Part shown: one piece after another, positions 34,971 through 45,722 of the stretch
Numbering within the stretch: the stretch's first letter is position 1
Layout: every line of letters starts with the position of its first letter
Source of the DNA: Planctomycetaceae bacterium
GTDB taxonomy: Bacteria > Planctomycetota > UBA1135 > GCA-002686595
Reading direction: 5' to 3'
DNA length: 64,000 bases
Assembly: GCA_011525785.1 (NCBI GenBank)
Contig: WYBT01000031.1
Span: forward strand, 38,326-102,325
Notes under the pieces: generated by a model
The model's input: the letters and a program-made list of their open reading frames with translations, nothing else
Database searches by the model: none
Told to the model about the DNA's origin: nothing
Made by a program: the position numbers and the translations under genes

Positions 34971-34991
34971 CCGCGTTTCCACGCGCGAGCC

Positions 34992-35786
34992 ATGACCCAA
35001 TCCAAGCCGTCCGACGTCGAGCCCAAGCCGCTGGCGGCCCTCGCCCCGTTCGAAGAGGGGGACTTCCACGCGCTGAGTGACCCGCTCAGTCGCGATCCGC
35101 AATACAACGACCGCCGCCTGGCCACGCGCCGCAAGTTGCTGTCGATCGCGAACGTCGCGCTCCAGCGGTTGTCCGCGGATGCGGCGGCGAGCGGAGGCGA
35201 GCTGGACCTCGCGGTGCGCACCAGCCTGCACCACCCGACGGTCTTCAACCACATGAAGGTCAAACGCATGTGGGCCTACGTCAGCCGCGGAAAGAAGGAG
35301 AAGGCGCGCGTCAAACGCATCCTCGGGGCCGAGCTCGGCAAGGACCTCGATGCGGCTTATCGCAACGCCTATTTCTGCGTCGCGATCGAAGAGGGCAGTC
35401 TCGAGATCAGCCTCAAAGTGCACCCCGACGCGTGGTTCGACGGCCAGAATCTGGTCCATCGCACGACCAAGGAAGGTCTGGGGGTGTGGCTGGCGCTGCT
35501 CAATTCCACGCCCGGCTACCGCCTGCGACTCGACAATTGGAAGGGCGAGTGGATCTGCGGCCAGATCACCAGCGACTGGCTGCGTGAGTTCTTCAAGTAC
35601 TACAAGCCCGGAGAGCTGGGCTTGAGCGTGGAGCGCAAGTGGCCGGCGCCGAGCGGCGCGCGCGGGGCCGCGTTGGATCCGAGCGTGCCCGCGCTCCTGG
35701 TCGACGAACTGCGCCAGCTCGCGCCGCTCTACCGCTTCGCCGCCTGGTCCCAGGAGAGCGACTACCTCTTCGGTCAACGCACGTGA
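34992..35786 (+). CDS. Conserved-looking cytoplasmic protein of unknown function
   Basis: A 264-residue soluble protein starting 21 bases after the TesA-like stop. The sequence is well ordered: LSDPLSRDPQYNDRRLATR, a VRTSLHHPTVFNHMKVKRMW segment, FCVAIEEGSLEISLKVHPD and TPGYRLRLDNWKGEW. These alternate strands and helices, with several Trp and His. No signal peptide, membrane helix or recognised catalytic motif is seen. It is followed 15 bases later by the D-amino-acid oxidase gene, so it may be cotranscribed with tesA-like, DAAO and HPF-like genes. No function is proposed. Confidence 0.7.
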   Translation: MTQSKPSDVEPKPLAALAPFEEGDFHALSDPLSRDPQYNDRRLATRRKLLSIANVALQRLSADAAASGGELDLAVRTSLHHPTVFNHMKVKRMWAYVSRGKKEKARVKRILGAELGKDLDAAYRNAYFCVAIEEGSLEISLKVHPDAWFDGQNLVHRTTKEGLGVWLALLNSTPGYRLRLDNWKGEWICGQITSDWLREFFKYYKPGELGLSVERKWPAPSGARGAALDPSVPALLVDELRQLAPLYRFAAWSQESDYLFGQRT

Positions 35787-35801
35787 GGCCTTCGCACCAG
35801 C

Positions 35802-36791
35802 ATGGCGAGTGACGTGGACATCGTGGTCGTCGGGTGCGGAGTCTCCGGGCTCACGAGCGCCATCGCGCTCTTGGAGTCGGGGCTGCGCGTCGCGATCTGG
35901 ACCCGTGAGTTGCCCGAGCGCACGACCTCCAGCATCGCGGGCGCGATCTGGTATCCCTACAAAGTCGCGCCGCTCGAGCGCGTCGCAGGCTGGGCGCGCC
36001 GCACCTTCCTCGAGCTGCTGCCGCTGGCGCGCGAGGAAGGCTCGGGCGTCACGCTCGTGCGCGGTGTCGAACTCCTGCCTCGCGGTGTTCCCGACGAAGG
36101 CGCCGAGTACCGCGTCTGCGCGCCGGACCTGCGCGAGCTTCCGACAAGCGACTTGCCGTCCGGCTTCGCGCGCGGCTTCGAGCTGTCCGTTCCCGTGTGC
36201 GAAATGCCGCTGTACCTCGCCTACCTCGTGAAGCGCTTCGAGCGCGCAGGCGGGCGGATCGAGCGACGGACTTTGCGAGAGATCGACGAGGCCTTCGACG
36301 GCGCGCCGCGCGTGGTCAATTGCGTGGGATTGGCGGCGCGCGAGCTGGTGGGCGACACGCACATGCGCGCGATCCGCGGGCAGCTCGTGCGCGTCGAGCG
36401 CGGCTCGGTCGAGCGCTTCGTGCTCGACGACTACGACCCGCGCGGCGTCACCTACGCGATCCCGCGCTCGCGCGACTGCATTCTGGGCGGAACGAGCGAC
36501 GAAGGCGTCGAAGAGCTCACGCCCGACGAATCCGTGACCCGCGCGATCCTCGCGCGCTGCGCCGAACTCGAGCCGCGCCTGGTCGACGCGCGCGTGCTCT
36601 CGGTCGCGGTCGGCATTCGCCCGGGCCGCAGCTCCGTGCGCCTCGAGCGCGAGCGGCGAGCGCGCGGGACGATCGTGCACAACTATGGCCACGGCGGCGC
36701 GGGCGTGACGCTATCGTGGGGCTGCGCTCGCGAAGTGCTCGAGCTCTGCCGTGCCGATGCGGCTGCGCCCTTTGGCCCCTCGCCGAAATGA
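35802..36791 (+). CDS. D-amino-acid oxidase (FAD-dependent)
   Basis: A 329-residue flavoenzyme. The N-terminal Rossmann motif reads DIVVVGCGVSGLTSA. FAD and substrate motifs follow: SIAGAIWYPYK, RAIRGQLVRVE, YAIPRSRDCILGGTS, VAVGIRPGRSSVRLE with the substrate-carboxylate Arg, and the C-terminal signature HNYGHGGAGVTLSWGCA. These match the eukaryotic-type DAAO/D-aspartate oxidase group, and the length is typical. It would oxidise D-amino acids to keto acids with H2O2 production (family knowledge). D-Ala versus D-Asp preference cannot be told. A possible ATG for the HPF-like gene overlaps its stop. Confidence 0.9.
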   Translation: MASDVDIVVVGCGVSGLTSAIALLESGLRVAIWTRELPERTTSSIAGAIWYPYKVAPLERVAGWARRTFLELLPLAREEGSGVTLVRGVELLPRGVPDEGAEYRVCAPDLRELPTSDLPSGFARGFELSVPVCEMPLYLAYLVKRFERAGGRIERRTLREIDEAFDGAPRVVNCVGLAARELVGDTHMRAIRGQLVRVERGSVERFVLDDYDPRGVTYAIPRSRDCILGGTSDEGVEELTPDESVTRAILARCAELEPRLVDARVLSVAVGIRPGRSSVRLERERRARGTIVHNYGHGGAGVTLSWGCAREVLELCRADAAAPFGPSPK

Positions 36792-36856
36792 CCCGAATCG
36801 AGCTTGAATTGGCGCCGCTGGGCCCCAAGTCTGGCCGCACTCCAACGGAACCAACC

Positions 36857-37471
36857 ATGAGCCGACACCAAAAACTCGTCAACACACGCAATCAACCCCT
36901 GGGAGTCGACGCCGACGAGACGCCGCGCGAGGAACGCGGTCGCACGACGGCCCCGCAGACGCCGGTTTCGATCCACGCCGACGGCGTCGAACTGCCCGAG
37001 GCGCTGTACGCGTACGTGCACAAGAAGCTCGGGGCCAAGCTCGGGGCCTTCGCACTGCAGATCGACCGCGTGGCCGTGCGCTTCGCCGACATCAACGGAC
37101 CGCGCGGTGGCACGGACAGCGAGTGCCGCGTCCAGGTGCTCATGGCCGGTCGTCCGCAAATCGTCGTGACCGAGCGCGCCGAAGACCTGCGCAGCGCGTT
37201 CGACGCCGCCAGCCAGGCCGCGGGGCGCGCCGTCAAGCGCGACCTGGAGCGCGCCGGCTTCACCCAGGGGCTCCGCGCCGCTCGCCGCCACAAGCAGCCC
37301 GCCGACGCGCTGCCGCCGGCGGAAGCCGTGGTCGAGCAAGCGCCGCGCACCAAGGCGCAGCGCAAGCAGAAGAACTACGTGCCCTCGTCGCAGAAGCTCG
37401 GGCAGCGGGCTCGCGCTGAGACGAACTCACCCAAGAGCCACGCGTCGGCCGCCAAGGCGCGGCGGCGCTGA
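36857..37471 (+). CDS. HPF/RaiA-like ribosome hibernation factor with basic C-terminal tail
   Basis: 204 residues from ATG 36857. ATG 36788, overlapping the DAAO stop, is an in-frame alternative adding 23 residues. The HPF/S30AE domain lies at about residues 36-140: VSIHADGVELPEALYAYVHK, IDRVAVRFADING and CRVQVLMAGRPQIVVTE, with the characteristic Lys-rich helix. There is no long-HPF dimerisation domain; instead a 65-residue Lys/Arg/Gln-rich tail (RTKAQRKQKNYVPSSQKL) follows. It probably binds the 30S subunit to limit translation under stress (family knowledge). The tail could bind rRNA (inference). Confidence 0.75.
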   Translation: MSRHQKLVNTRNQPLGVDADETPREERGRTTAPQTPVSIHADGVELPEALYAYVHKKLGAKLGAFALQIDRVAVRFADINGPRGGTDSECRVQVLMAGRPQIVVTERAEDLRSAFDAASQAAGRAVKRDLERAGFTQGLRAARRHKQPADALPPAEAVVEQAPRTKAQRKQKNYVPSSQKLGQRARAETNSPKSHASAAKARRR

Positions 37472-37480
37472 GCCGAGCTC

Positions 37481-38014
37481 TCAGCGCGGGCGCGGCAGCT
37501 TTGCGAGTTCGCGTTCGAGCGCCGCTTTCGTCTCCGCGTTGAAGGCGCACAACACGACGCGCGTTGGACTGTCGTTCGCGGCGGTCCAGCGCGCGATCGC
37601 GTTTACGGCGACGTGCGCGGCGGCTTCGATCGGATAGCCGTAGACACCGGTCGAAATGCCGGGGAAAGCGATCGACTCGATGCGCTGCTCGCGAGCGAGT
37701 GTGAGGCACGCTCGGTAGCAGCTCTCGAGCAGCGCTGCTTCGTCGTGAGCGCCGCCACGCCAGATCGGCCCCACGGTGTGGATCACCCAGCGCGCGGGCA
37801 GGCGATAGCCGCGTGTGATCCGCGCTTCGCCCGTCGGGCAGCCGCCCAGGGTGCGGCACTCGGCCAGCAGCTCCGGGCCCGCGGCGCGGTGGATCGCTCC
37901 GTCGACGCCGCCGCCGCCGAGCAGCGACTCGTTGGCCGCGTTGACGATCGCGTCGAGCTCCAGGCGAGTGATGTCGCCGAGCACGATCTCGATCCGCGCG
38001 CGTTCGTGCGGCAT
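37481..38014 (-). CDS. Macrodomain ADP-ribose hydrolase (MacroD/YmdB-like)
   Basis: A 177-residue single macrodomain. Diagnostic motifs: [20 protein letters not shown] (ADP-ribose and catalytic loop, with the Asn residues of the NAAN motif), [26 protein letters not shown] and [12 protein letters not shown] (pyrophosphate loop). This is the MacroD group that removes ADP-ribose from proteins or deacetylates O-acetyl-ADP-ribose. It follows the formate-tetrahydrofolate ligase gene after 8 bases, so the two are likely cotranscribed. It is convergent with the HPF-like gene. Confidence 0.92.
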   Translation of the reverse strand: MPHERARIEIVLGDITRLELDAIVNAANESLLGGGGVDGAIHRAAGPELLAECRTLGGCPTGEARITRGYRLPARWVIHTVGPIWRGGAHDEAALLESCYRACLTLAREQRIESIAFPGISTGVYGYPIEAAAHVAVNAIARWTAANDSPTRVVLCAFNAETKAALERELAKLPRPR

Positions 38015-38022
38015 GGCGCGGC

Positions 38023-39720
38023 TCAGTACAGGCCCACGATCTCACCGCGCTCGTCGATGTCGATCGCGGCGCCGGCCGGTTGCGAGGGCAGTCCAGGCAT
38101 GAGCGTCATGTCGCCCGCGAGCACGGTCACGAAGCCGGCGCCGGCGAGCAGGCGCGCGTCCTTGACCGGGAGCAGGAAGTCGCTCGGGCGGCCCTTGAGC
38201 CGGGCGTCGTGGCTGATCGAGTACTGCGTCTTGGCCATGCACACCGCGAGTCGCCCGAAGCCCGCCTGCTCGAACTCGTAGAGCTTGCGCGTCGCATCTG
38301 GCGCGAAGTCGACGCCCTCGGCGCCGTAGATGCGCGTGGCGATCGACTCGATCTTGGCCTTGAGCGGCGCGTCATCGGCGTACAGGAGCTGCGCGCGCGC
38401 GTCGCCGCGGTCGACCACCGCCTTCACGATGCGCGCGAGCTCTTCGGCGCCCTTTCCGCCCTCGGCGAAGTGACGCGAGGCGACAGCGTCCTCTGCGCCG
38501 GCCGCGAGAGCCGCCTCGCGCACGGCTTCGTACTCGGCGGGAGTGTCGGTCGGAAACGCATTGATCGCCACCACCACCGGAACGCCGAAGCGCCGCGCGT
38601 TCTCGATCTGCTTGGCGAGGTTCTCGGCGCCCTTGCGCACTGCGTCGACGTTCTCGGCGACGAGCGCCGGGTCCAGCGGCTTGCCCGCCACGATCTTGCC
38701 CACTCCGCCGTGCATCTTCAGCGCGCGCACCGTGGCCACGATCACTGCCGCGGCGGGGCGCAGCCCACTCTGGCGGCACTTGATGTCGAAGAACTTCTCG
38801 CCGCCCATGTCCATGCCGAAGCCCGCCTCGGTGCAGACGTAGTCCGCGAGCGCAAGCGCAGCGCGATCGGCGATCACCGAGCTGCAACCGTGCGCGATGT
38901 TCGCGAACGGGCCCGCGTGGATGAAGGCAGGGCAGCCTTCGACGGTCTGCATCAAGTTCGGCTGCAGCGCATCGCGCAGGAGCGCCGTCATCGCGCCGGC
39001 CACGTGCAGGTCTTCGAGGGACACAGCGCCGCCGCACTTCTTCGACGCCACGACCACGCGCCCCAGGCGCGCGCGCAGATCGCGCAGGTCCTCCGCGAGC
39101 GCGAGGATCGCCATGACCTCGGAAGCGGTCGTGATCCACCACTCTTCTTCGCGCGCCGGCAGATTGGCCTTGCCGCCCAGGCCGATCACGGTCTTGCGCA
39201 GCGCGCGGTCGTTCATGTCGACCACGCGCGGCCAGCTCACCGAACCCGCGTCGATGCCGAGCGCGTTGCCGTGGTGCAGATGGTTGTCGAGGAACGCCGA
39301 CGCGAGGTTGTGCGCCGCGCCCACGGCGTGCAGGTCGCCCGTGAGGTGCAAGTTCAGGAGCTCCATCGGCACGACCTGCGAGTAGCCGCCGCCCGCGCCG
39401 CCGCCCTTGATGCCGAACACCGGGCCGAGCGAAGGCTGGCGCAGCGTGCACGCCGCTCTCGCACCGATGCGCGCGAGCCCCTGGGTCAGTCCCACCGTCG
39501 TAGTCGTCTTGCCTTCGCCCAGCGGAGTGGGCGTGATCGCGCTGACCAGGATCAGCTTGCCTTGCGGATTGGAGCGTCGGCGCTCGATGCCCTCGAGCGC
39601 GAGCTTGGCCGCGTGTCGCCCGTACGGCGTCCAGTCTTCGGGGCCCAGCCCGAGTCGTTGCGCGATCTCCGCGACGGGCTTGGGCTGGACCGTGCGCGCG
39701 ATCTCGAGATTGGTGGTCAT
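38023..39720 (-). CDS. fhs: Formate-tetrahydrofolate ligase
   Basis: A 565-residue enzyme that joins formate and tetrahydrofolate at the cost of ATP, giving 10-formyl-THF. It shows the P-loop-like [45 protein letters not shown] and [12 protein letters not shown], and a conserved C-terminal [14 protein letters not shown]. Length and motif order fit the family. ATG 39720 is chosen; an upstream ATG adds ten unconserved residues. TAACTT at 39733-39728 lies 7 bases before the start, suggesting a leaderless message. It supplies one-carbon units for purine and formyl-Met synthesis. Confidence 0.97.
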   Translation of the reverse strand: MTTNLEIARTVQPKPVAEIAQRLGLGPEDWTPYGRHAAKLALEGIERRRSNPQGKLILVSAITPTPLGEGKTTTTVGLTQGLARIGARAACTLRQPSLGPVFGIKGGGAGGGYSQVVPMELLNLHLTGDLHAVGAAHNLASAFLDNHLHHGNALGIDAGSVSWPRVVDMNDRALRKTVIGLGGKANLPAREEEWWITTASEVMAILALAEDLRDLRARLGRVVVASKKCGGAVSLEDLHVAGAMTALLRDALQPNLMQTVEGCPAFIHAGPFANIAHGCSSVIADRAALALADYVCTEAGFGMDMGGEKFFDIKCRQSGLRPAAAVIVATVRALKMHGGVGKIVAGKPLDPALVAENVDAVRKGAENLAKQIENARRFGVPVVVAINAFPTDTPAEYEAVREAALAAGAEDAVASRHFAEGGKGAEELARIVKAVVDRGDARAQLLYADDAPLKAKIESIATRIYGAEGVDFAPDATRKLYEFEQAGFGRLAVCMAKTQYSISHDARLKGRPSDFLLPVKDARLLAGAGFVTVLAGDMTLMPGLPSQPAGAAIDIDERGEIVGLY

Positions 39721-39727
39721 GGAGCGG

Positions 39728-39733
39728 AAGTTA
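39728..39733 (-). promoter_or_regulatory. Candidate -10 element of fhs (leaderless)
   Basis: TAACTT on the minus strand (39733 to 39728) ends 7 bases before ATG 39720. No Shine-Dalgarno sequence fits between. Confidence 0.4.
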
Positions 39734-39909
39734 TCCGCCGAACAGCGCAACGCGATGGCCCTGCACGCGAGCTGGACAGGTTTCGCGGCCGCATCTCGCG
39801 CGAGCCCGTCGCTCTCATCGCGCGCTGTGCCGCCTATGGGCTCGACGCGTTGACGCGCGCTCCAGCGGTGCTCGGGCGAGACGTCGAGCGATACGCGCGC
39901 AAAGCTCGA

Positions 39910-40572
39910 TCAGTCCCAGCGCATCGGAAACCGGTGCAGGTGGTCCGTCCAGTTCCACTCGATCCACACCTCCAGATCCGAGCGCAGCAGGATCGAGAGC
40001 TGCGGATCGATAGGGAGGCAGCTCGTATCGCAGTGCGGCAGTAGAGCGAGCAGCTCGAGCGCGCGCCCGCGGTCGTCGTTCGTCGAGAGTTCCTCCATGG
40101 CAGCGCGCGCGATCACGACCTCATGGCGTCGCCAGAGCGCTGGAGGCCCCAGCAGCACCGCCGCGGCCGCGAGCGCGCCAGCGAGGTGCCACAGCCTGAT
40201 GCGCGGCAGCACTGCGTTGGCCAGATCTCTCGCAGCGTGGGCGTACGCGAGCGCTGTGCCCCACGGCACGAGTCCGAGCAGTCCGATCACGGCCAAGAGC
40301 CCGATCAGGGAGGCTTCGAGCAGCAGCAGCCCCGTCAGGAGTGCGAACAGCGCGCCCATGCTGAACGCTGTGAGCATCGCCCCGCGCAGGAAGTCCGACT
40401 TGACGGGCCGCCAAGCGTGCGTGGCGAAGAGCGCGAGTTCGAGGGCAACGAACCACCTCACGCAGGTCGTCCACGCGCCGTAGACGTGGAAGCTCCGGTG
40501 GTCGACAACGAAGCACAGGATCGGAAGCCAGAGCCCGAACGCCAGCCACGCATTGCGTCGCCGCGCTGACAC
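39910..40572 (-). CDS. Membrane protein of unknown function
   Basis: 220 residues from GTG 40572, 5 bases after the DUF1501 stop. There are four or five hydrophobic segments: AWLAFGLWLPILCFVVDH, CVRWFVALELALFATHA, a pair around MLTAFSMGALFALLTGLLLL and IGLLAVIGLLGLVPWGTAL, and WHLAGALAAAAVLLGPPAL. The last 60 residues are soluble and end in a Trp-rich motif (VWIEWNWTDHLHRF). No family is recognised. Tight spacing places it in the operon with the DUF1501 and PSCyt1 proteins. Confidence 0.65.
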   Translation of the reverse strand: MSARRRNAWLAFGLWLPILCFVVDHRSFHVYGAWTTCVRWFVALELALFATHAWRPVKSDFLRGAMLTAFSMGALFALLTGLLLLEASLIGLLAVIGLLGLVPWGTALAYAHAARDLANAVLPRIRLWHLAGALAAAAVLLGPPALWRRHEVVIARAAMEELSTNDDRGRALELLALLPHCDTSCLPIDPQLSILLRSDLEVWIEWNWTDHLHRFPMRWD

Positions 40573-40577
40573 CGCTG

Positions 40578-42044
40578 CTACGCCAGGAGCTCTCGCACCA
40601 CGCGGCCCTCGACGTCCGTCAGGCGGAAGTCGCGGCCCTGCGCGAAGTAGGTCAGGCGCTCGTGGTCGAAGCCGAGCAGGTGCAGCAGCGTCGCGTGCAG
40701 GTCGTGCACCGAGACCGGGTTCTCGACGATGTTGTAGCTGTAGTCGTCGGTGCGGCCGTAGCTCACGCCCGGGTTCACGCCGCCGCCCGCCATCCACACC
40801 GTGAAGCAACGCGGGTGGTGATCGCGACCGTAGTTGGTGTTCGTGAGCTCGCCCTGACTGTAGACCGTGCGGCCGAACTCGCCGGCCCACAGCACGAGCG
40901 TGTCGTCGAGCAGACCGCGGCGCTTCAAGTCCTTGAGGAGCGCGGCCTGCGGCTGGTCGACCGCGCCGCACTGCGCGCGCATCTCGCTCGGCAAGTTGCC
41001 GTGAGCATCCCAGCCGCGCATGTAGAGCTGGATGAAGCGCACGCCGCGCTCGGCGAGCCGACGCGCCAGCAGGCAGTTCGCCGCGAACGTGCCGGGCTTC
41101 GACACTTCCGGGCCGTAGAGCGCGAGCGTCTCGGCGCTCTCGTCGGAGAAGTCGGTCAGTTCGGGCGCCGACATCTGCATGCGGAACGCCATTTCGTGCT
41201 GGGCGATGCGCGTGCGGATCTCGGGGTCGAGCGTGGAGTCGAACTCGCGTTCGTTGAGCTGCGCAACGAGATCGAGCATGCGGCGGCGGTCGGCGCGCTC
41301 CACGCCCGGAGGATCCTTCAAATACAGCACGGGATCGCCGCTCGAGCGCAACTTGCAGCCCTGGTGCTCGCTCGGCAGGAACCCGCTGCCCCAAAAGCGC
41401 GCGGAGAGCGCCTGCATGTTGCCCAGGCCCTGCGTGATCATCACGACGAAGGTGGGGAGGTTGGCGTTGGCGCTGCCCAGGCCGTAGCTCATCCACGAAC
41501 CGAACGACGGCCGGCCGGGCTGCTGCGTGCCGGTCTGGAAGAAGGTGATCCCCGGCTCGTGGTTGATCGCTTCGGTGTGCATCGAGTGCACGAAGCAAAT
41601 CTCGCGCGCGAGCGACGCGGTGTGCGGGATCAGCTCGCTGAGCCACACCCCGTTCTGCCGATTCTCGTAGCGGCTGAACTTGAACATCGACGGCGCGACG
41701 GGGAAGCGCGCCTGACCGCTGGTCATGGTGGTGAGCCGCTGGCCCTTGCGGATCGAGTCCGGCAGATCCTGGTTGAAGCGCTGGCGCAGTTCGGGCTTGT
41801 AGTCCCACAGATCGATCTGGCTCGGCGCGCCCTCCATGTGCAGGTAGATCACGCGCTTGGCTTTGGGCGCGAAATGCGGACCGATCGGCAGAGCGGTGTT
41901 GCCGCGCGCGGCGTGCGCTCTCGCGGAAAGGCCGCCGAGCGAGCCGAGCGCCATCGCACCCAAGCCCGCGCCCACGCTGGCCGCGCCCAGGCCGAAGAAG
42001 CGTCGTCGAGTCAGCGCCAACTGTCGTTCGCGAATCGGATCCAT
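40578..42044 (-). CDS. DUF1501 family protein, exported by Tat
   Basis: A 488-residue protein. The N-terminus carries a twin-arginine signal ([18 protein letters not shown]). The body shows the DUF1501 pattern: [71 protein letters not shown] and [18 protein letters not shown]. These include the metal-binding Asp/His residues of the alkaline phosphatase/sulfatase-like fold. In planctomycetes it is nearly always the partner of a PSCyt1-DUF1549-DUF1553 protein, as here, only 4 bases upstream. The reaction of the pair is not established. Confidence 0.95.
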   Translation of the reverse strand: MDPIRERQLALTRRRFFGLGAASVGAGLGAMALGSLGGLSARAHAARGNTALPIGPHFAPKAKRVIYLHMEGAPSQIDLWDYKPELRQRFNQDLPDSIRKGQRLTTMTSGQARFPVAPSMFKFSRYENRQNGVWLSELIPHTASLAREICFVHSMHTEAINHEPGITFFQTGTQQPGRPSFGSWMSYGLGSANANLPTFVVMITQGLGNMQALSARFWGSGFLPSEHQGCKLRSSGDPVLYLKDPPGVERADRRRMLDLVAQLNEREFDSTLDPEIRTRIAQHEMAFRMQMSAPELTDFSDESAETLALYGPEVSKPGTFAANCLLARRLAERGVRFIQLYMRGWDAHGNLPSEMRAQCGAVDQPQAALLKDLKRRGLLDDTLVLWAGEFGRTVYSQGELTNTNYGRDHHPRCFTVWMAGGGVNPGVSYGRTDDYSYNIVENPVSVHDLHATLLHLLGFDHERLTYFAQGRDFRLTDVEGRVVRELLA

Positions 42045-42048
42045 CGGG

Positions 42049-45000
42049 TCAGCTCCGGCTGATGGCGGCGTCGAGGTTGAGCAGGGCGTTGGCGACCATG
42101 GTCCAGGCGGCGAGTTCGCGCGCGTCGAGTTCCGTCGGCGTCATGGACTCTCCGATCTCAACGAGCTTCGCGGCGGCCTGTGCGTCGCTCGAATAGCGCT
42201 CGCGGAAGGCCGTCAGTGCTTCACGCAAGGCGGCGAGTTCGTCCGGCGCTGGCGCGCGCGACGTGCAGCGGCGGAACATCGTTGTGAGCTTCGCGCTCTC
42301 GTCCGCGCTCGTCTCGGCCAACGTGCGCTGCGCGAGCACGCGCGCGGCTTCGACGAACTGCTCGTCGTTCCACAGCACGAACGCTTGCAGCGGCGTGTTC
42401 GTCGCGGCGCGTTTGATGGTGCAGAACTCGCGCGTTGGCGCGTCGAGCATCAAGAGCGACGGCGGGGGACACGCGCGCTTCCAGTACGTGTACAGGCTGC
42501 GCCGCCACAGGCCGTCGCCGTTGTCGCGCTGGTACTCGCGCGTGTTCGACTGGAGCATCGCGACCTCCTGCCACAGGCCCTCGGGCTGGTAGGGCTTGGC
42601 GCTCGGTCCGCCGAAGCGCTCGACCAAGAGCCCGGCGATGTACAGCGCGCTGTCGCGGATCTCTTCGGCGCCCAGTCGCCGCCTTGGCGAGAACGCGAGC
42701 CAGCGATTCTGCGGATCGCGTTCGCGCAGCTCGGGGCGCGCGCGCGAGCTCTGGCGGTAGGTGTTGCTCGCCAGCATCAGCTTCAGCACGTGTTGAACGT
42801 CCCAGCCGCTCTCGCGCAGCTCCACGGCGAGCCAGTCGAGCAGCTCGGGGTGGCTCGGCCACTCGCTCCGCAGGCCGAAGTCGTCGCTCGTTGCGACGAG
42901 ACCGGTTCCGAACACCAGCTCCCACAGTCGATTCACGGCCACGCGCGCGACCAGCGGGTTGTGCGGCGCGGTCATCCACTGCGCGAGTCCGAGCCGGTTG
43001 GCGGGCGCGCCCTCGGGCAGTGCGCCGAGCGCTCGCGGCACGTCGCGCGGCGCGGGCCGCGACTTGTCGGGCTTGTCGTACTGGCCGCGCATCAACACGA
43101 ACGTCTCGCGCGGCTTGGCCATCTCGCGCATGACCATCGTGCGCGGCGTGCGCGCGTCGAGGTCCACGAGCGCCTTCTCGAGCTCCGTGACGCGCGCCGA
43201 CTTGGCGGCGTAGTCCGGCGACGCGCTCAAGCGCCACGTGCGCTTCAACTCCGCGTCGAGCTCGCTCCAGCGACGTCCTGCGGGGACCAGCGCGGCGCAC
43301 AACTCGCGCGCGAGCTGCCCCGCGCCCTCGAGCGCCTTGAAGTAGAAGCCGCCCTGCCCGCCGGTGTTGACGATCTTGAAGACGAGCTCGTTGACGCCGG
43401 CCCGCAGCTCGATCGCGGCCTTGTCTTGGTCGGGGCCGACGGCCCGATCGACTTGGTTCTTCGCCACTTCGACGCCGTTGACGAACAGTCGGAAGCCGTC
43501 GTCGCTGCCGAGCGACACCTCGACTTTGCGCGCACTCGGGCTGTAAACGCGCTTGGCGACGTACTCGGCGCCCGCGCCGTTGGCGGTTGCGTTGGGGACC
43601 CCGTCCTTGAAGGCGATCTCGGTGCGCCAGCCCAGCTCGCCGAACTTCTGCGCAAAGTCGAGCGGGCCTTCTTCCGGTCCGTAGCGCTTCTCGAAGACGC
43701 TCTCGCGCACGTCGGGGAACGGACCCGCGATCCGCCACGCGGTCGCTGCGAGCGGGAGGCGCTCGAGCAGCGCTGGCTCGATCGCTCCGACGTCGACCCG
43801 CGTGCGGCCGAAGGCGTGGCGCGCGTAGATCGAGCGGTACTGCAGCGTGACGGTGAGTTCGGTCCCGCCCTCGAAGCCAAAAGGCTCGGCGGCGAGGAAC
43901 AACGCCATGCGCGGGCCCGCGCGGTTGTGGCCGTCGACGGCCCAGCCGAGTTGGTCGGGGTCGAGCGCGTTGACGACGCCGAAGTCGCCGTTCTTCTGCT
44001 CGAAATCAGCCCAGGCCCACACCAGCTGCACACGCTGTTCGCGCGCGGGTTCGCGCACCGACTGCGCCAGCACTTCGATGCCGCTCAGCACGGCGTTGCC
44101 GTTGTCGGCGCGCCCGACGCGACCCTCCGCGTGGCTGGCGTCCGTCAGCGCATCGAGGCGCAGCAAGCGCAGCCCGGTCGCGTCCGTGCGCAGCACGAGC
44201 GTGTGATCCTCGCGATCGGGCCGCTCGCCGGACGCGAGCACGGAGCCGTCCGCCTGGGGCGTGAGCACGAACGCATCGTTCGCGCGCGCGCGCACCACTT
44301 TGGGGCTCGCCCACTTCACGCCCTGCGCGCCGCTGAGGCTCGCGGTGAAGTCCGCGAAACCCTGCTCGTCGTTCGGCGAAGGCTGGTCGAGCGCCTCGCG
44401 CGCCGCAGCGAGATCGCTCTCGATCTGCGCCTGCTCCGCCTCGAGCTCGGGCGACGGCGCCTTGATGAACGGCTCGAAGGCGCGATTGGGATCGGGGAGC
44501 TGCGAATACAGCCCCGGCTCCTCATTCGAGTTGAAGTACGAGTAGAAGCGGTAGAACTCGTCCTGGCTGATGGGGTCGTACTTGTGCTCGTGGCAGCGCG
44601 CACAGCCCATCGTCAGGCCCAAGAACACCTGGCCCGTCGTCGAAGCGCGGTCCACCGCGTACTCGACGCGGTACTCCTCGTCGATCGCGCCGCCTTCATC
44701 GGTGATGACGTGGTTGCGGTTGAAGCCGCTGGCGATGAGCTGCTCCTGCGTCGCATCCGGCAACAGGTCGCCAGCGATCTGCTCGGTCAGGAAGCGATCG
44801 AAGGGCAGGTTGTTGCGATAGGCGTTGAGCACCCAGTCGCGCCACAGCCACATCTGCCGGCCCGCATCCATGTGGATGCCGTTGGTGTCGGCGTAACGCG
44901 CGGCGTCGAGCCACGGCGTCGCCATGCGCTCGGCGTAGCGCGAGCGATACGGCTCCTCGCGCATCAGCTTGTCGATCCACTGCTCGAGCGCGTCGGCGCG

Positions 45001-45627
45001 CGAGTCGGCGAGGAACGCGTCGAGCTCCTCGGGCGTCGGCGGCAGGCCCGTCAGGTCGAGGAACACGCGGCGCAGCAGCGTTTCGCGCGGCGCGGGTTCG
45101 CTCGGCGCGACGTTTTCGCTCTCGAGCTTCGCCAGGACGAAGGCGTCGATCGGCGTGCGCACCCAGGCGGAGTTCTCGACGTTCGGCAGCGGCGCGCGCG
45201 TCGGCGGAACGAAGGCCCAGTGCGGCTCGTAGTGCGCGCCCTCGTCGATCCAGCGCTCGAGCAGTTCGACTTCATCGTCCGTCAGCGCCTTCTTGTGGCT
45301 CGACGGCGGCGGCATGACGTCGTCGGGATCGCTCGCGGTGACGCGGGCGAAGAGCTCACTCGCGCGCGCGTCGCCGGGGACGATCGCGCCGGCCGCAAGG
45401 GCGGGCTCGCGCTCGTCGAGGCGCAGCTTGGCCTGGCGCGCGGCCTCGTCGGGCCCGTGGCAGCGAAAGCACTTGTCGGAGAGCAGCGGACGGATGTCGC
45501 GGCCGTAACGCAGCGGCGCGCTCGGCGGTTCGGCGGCTGCGCGTCGCGCTGCATCACCTGTTCCCAGTGCGAGCGCGCCCGCGCTCAGCAAGGCCAGACC
45601 GGCGTGCCAGACGAGGATGGATCCCAT
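42049..45627 (-). CDS. PSCyt1-DUF1549-DUF1553 planctomycete cytochrome-type protein
   Basis: A 1192-residue exported protein. The signal peptide is followed by the PSCyt1 cytochrome c domain (about 40-115) with haem motif CFRCHGPD and Met-ligand-like [12 protein letters not shown]1549 (about 155-365) contains [12 protein letters not shown] and a second haem motif [13 protein letters not shown] middle region (about 370-790) holds PA14-like beta domains ([17 protein letters not shown]). DUF1553 (about 850-1120) contains [13 protein letters not shown] and [17 protein letters not shown]. This is a planctomycete hallmark protein. It is followed 4 bases later by the DUF1501 gene. TACGAT at 45701-45696 is a candidate -10. 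Confidence 0.96.
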   Translation of the reverse strand: MGSILVWHAGLALLSAGALALGTGDAARRAAAEPPSAPLRYGRDIRPLLSDKCFRCHGPDEAARQAKLRLDEREPALAAGAIVPGDARASELFARVTASDPDDVMPPPSSHKKALTDDEVELLERWIDEGAHYEPHWAFVPPTRAPLPNVENSAWVRTPIDAFVLAKLESENVAPSEPAPRETLLRRVFLDLTGLPPTPEELDAFLADSRADALEQWIDKLMREEPYRSRYAERMATPWLDAARYADTNGIHMDAGRQMWLWRDWVLNAYRNNLPFDRFLTEQIAGDLLPDATQEQLIASGFNRNHVITDEGGAIDEEYRVEYAVDRASTTGQVFLGLTMGCARCHEHKYDPISQDEFYRFYSYFNSNEEPGLYSQLPDPNRAFEPFIKAPSPELEAEQAQIESDLAAAREALDQPSPNDEQGFADFTASLSGAQGVKWASPKVVRARANDAFVLTPQADGSVLASGERPDREDHTLVLRTDATGLRLLRLDALTDASHAEGRVGRADNGNAVLSGIEVLAQSVREPAREQRVQLVWAWADFEQKNGDFGVVNALDPDQLGWAVDGHNRAGPRMALFLAAEPFGFEGGTELTVTLQYRSIYARHAFGRTRVDVGAIEPALLERLPLAATAWRIAGPFPDVRESVFEKRYGPEEGPLDFAQKFGELGWRTEIAFKDGVPNATANGAGAEYVAKRVYSPSARKVEVSLGSDDGFRLFVNGVEVAKNQVDRAVGPDQDKAAIELRAGVNELVFKIVNTGGQGGFYFKALEGAGQLARELCAALVPAGRRWSELDAELKRTWRLSASPDYAAKSARVTELEKALVDLDARTPRTMVMREMAKPRETFVLMRGQYDKPDKSRPAPRDVPRALGALPEGAPANRLGLAQWMTAPHNPLVARVAVNRLWELVFGTGLVATSDDFGLRSEWPSHPELLDWLAVELRESGWDVQHVLKLMLASNTYRQSSRARPELRERDPQNRWLAFSPRRRLGAEEIRDSALYIAGLLVERFGGPSAKPYQPEGLWQEVAMLQSNTREYQRDNGDGLWRRSLYTYWKRACPPPSLLMLDAPTREFCTIKRAATNTPLQAFVLWNDEQFVEAARVLAQRTLAETSADESAKLTTMFRRCTSRAPAPDELAALREALTAFRERYSSDAQAAAKLVEIGESMTPTELDARELAAWTMVANALLNLDAAISRS

Positions 45628-45722
45628 GGAGGCGCGGCGCGGCTCGCCGCGGACGGGTGGAAACGGGGAGGAACGGCAGAGTGCGAGTCCGCGCCATCGT
45701 AGCCCGCGCGTCGTGCGACGGC

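Noticed and set aside
30930..36692. Single minus-strand frame of 1920 codons
   Set aside because: Only the part up to 33449 is a real protein (the FtsX permease). The upstream extension crosses the ABC ATPase and plus-strand genes in the wrong frame.
41857..45702. Open frame of 1281 codons on the plus strand opposite the DUF1501 and PSCyt1 genes
   Set aside because: It is a high-GC shadow spanning two well-identified genes on the other strand; no domain is visible.
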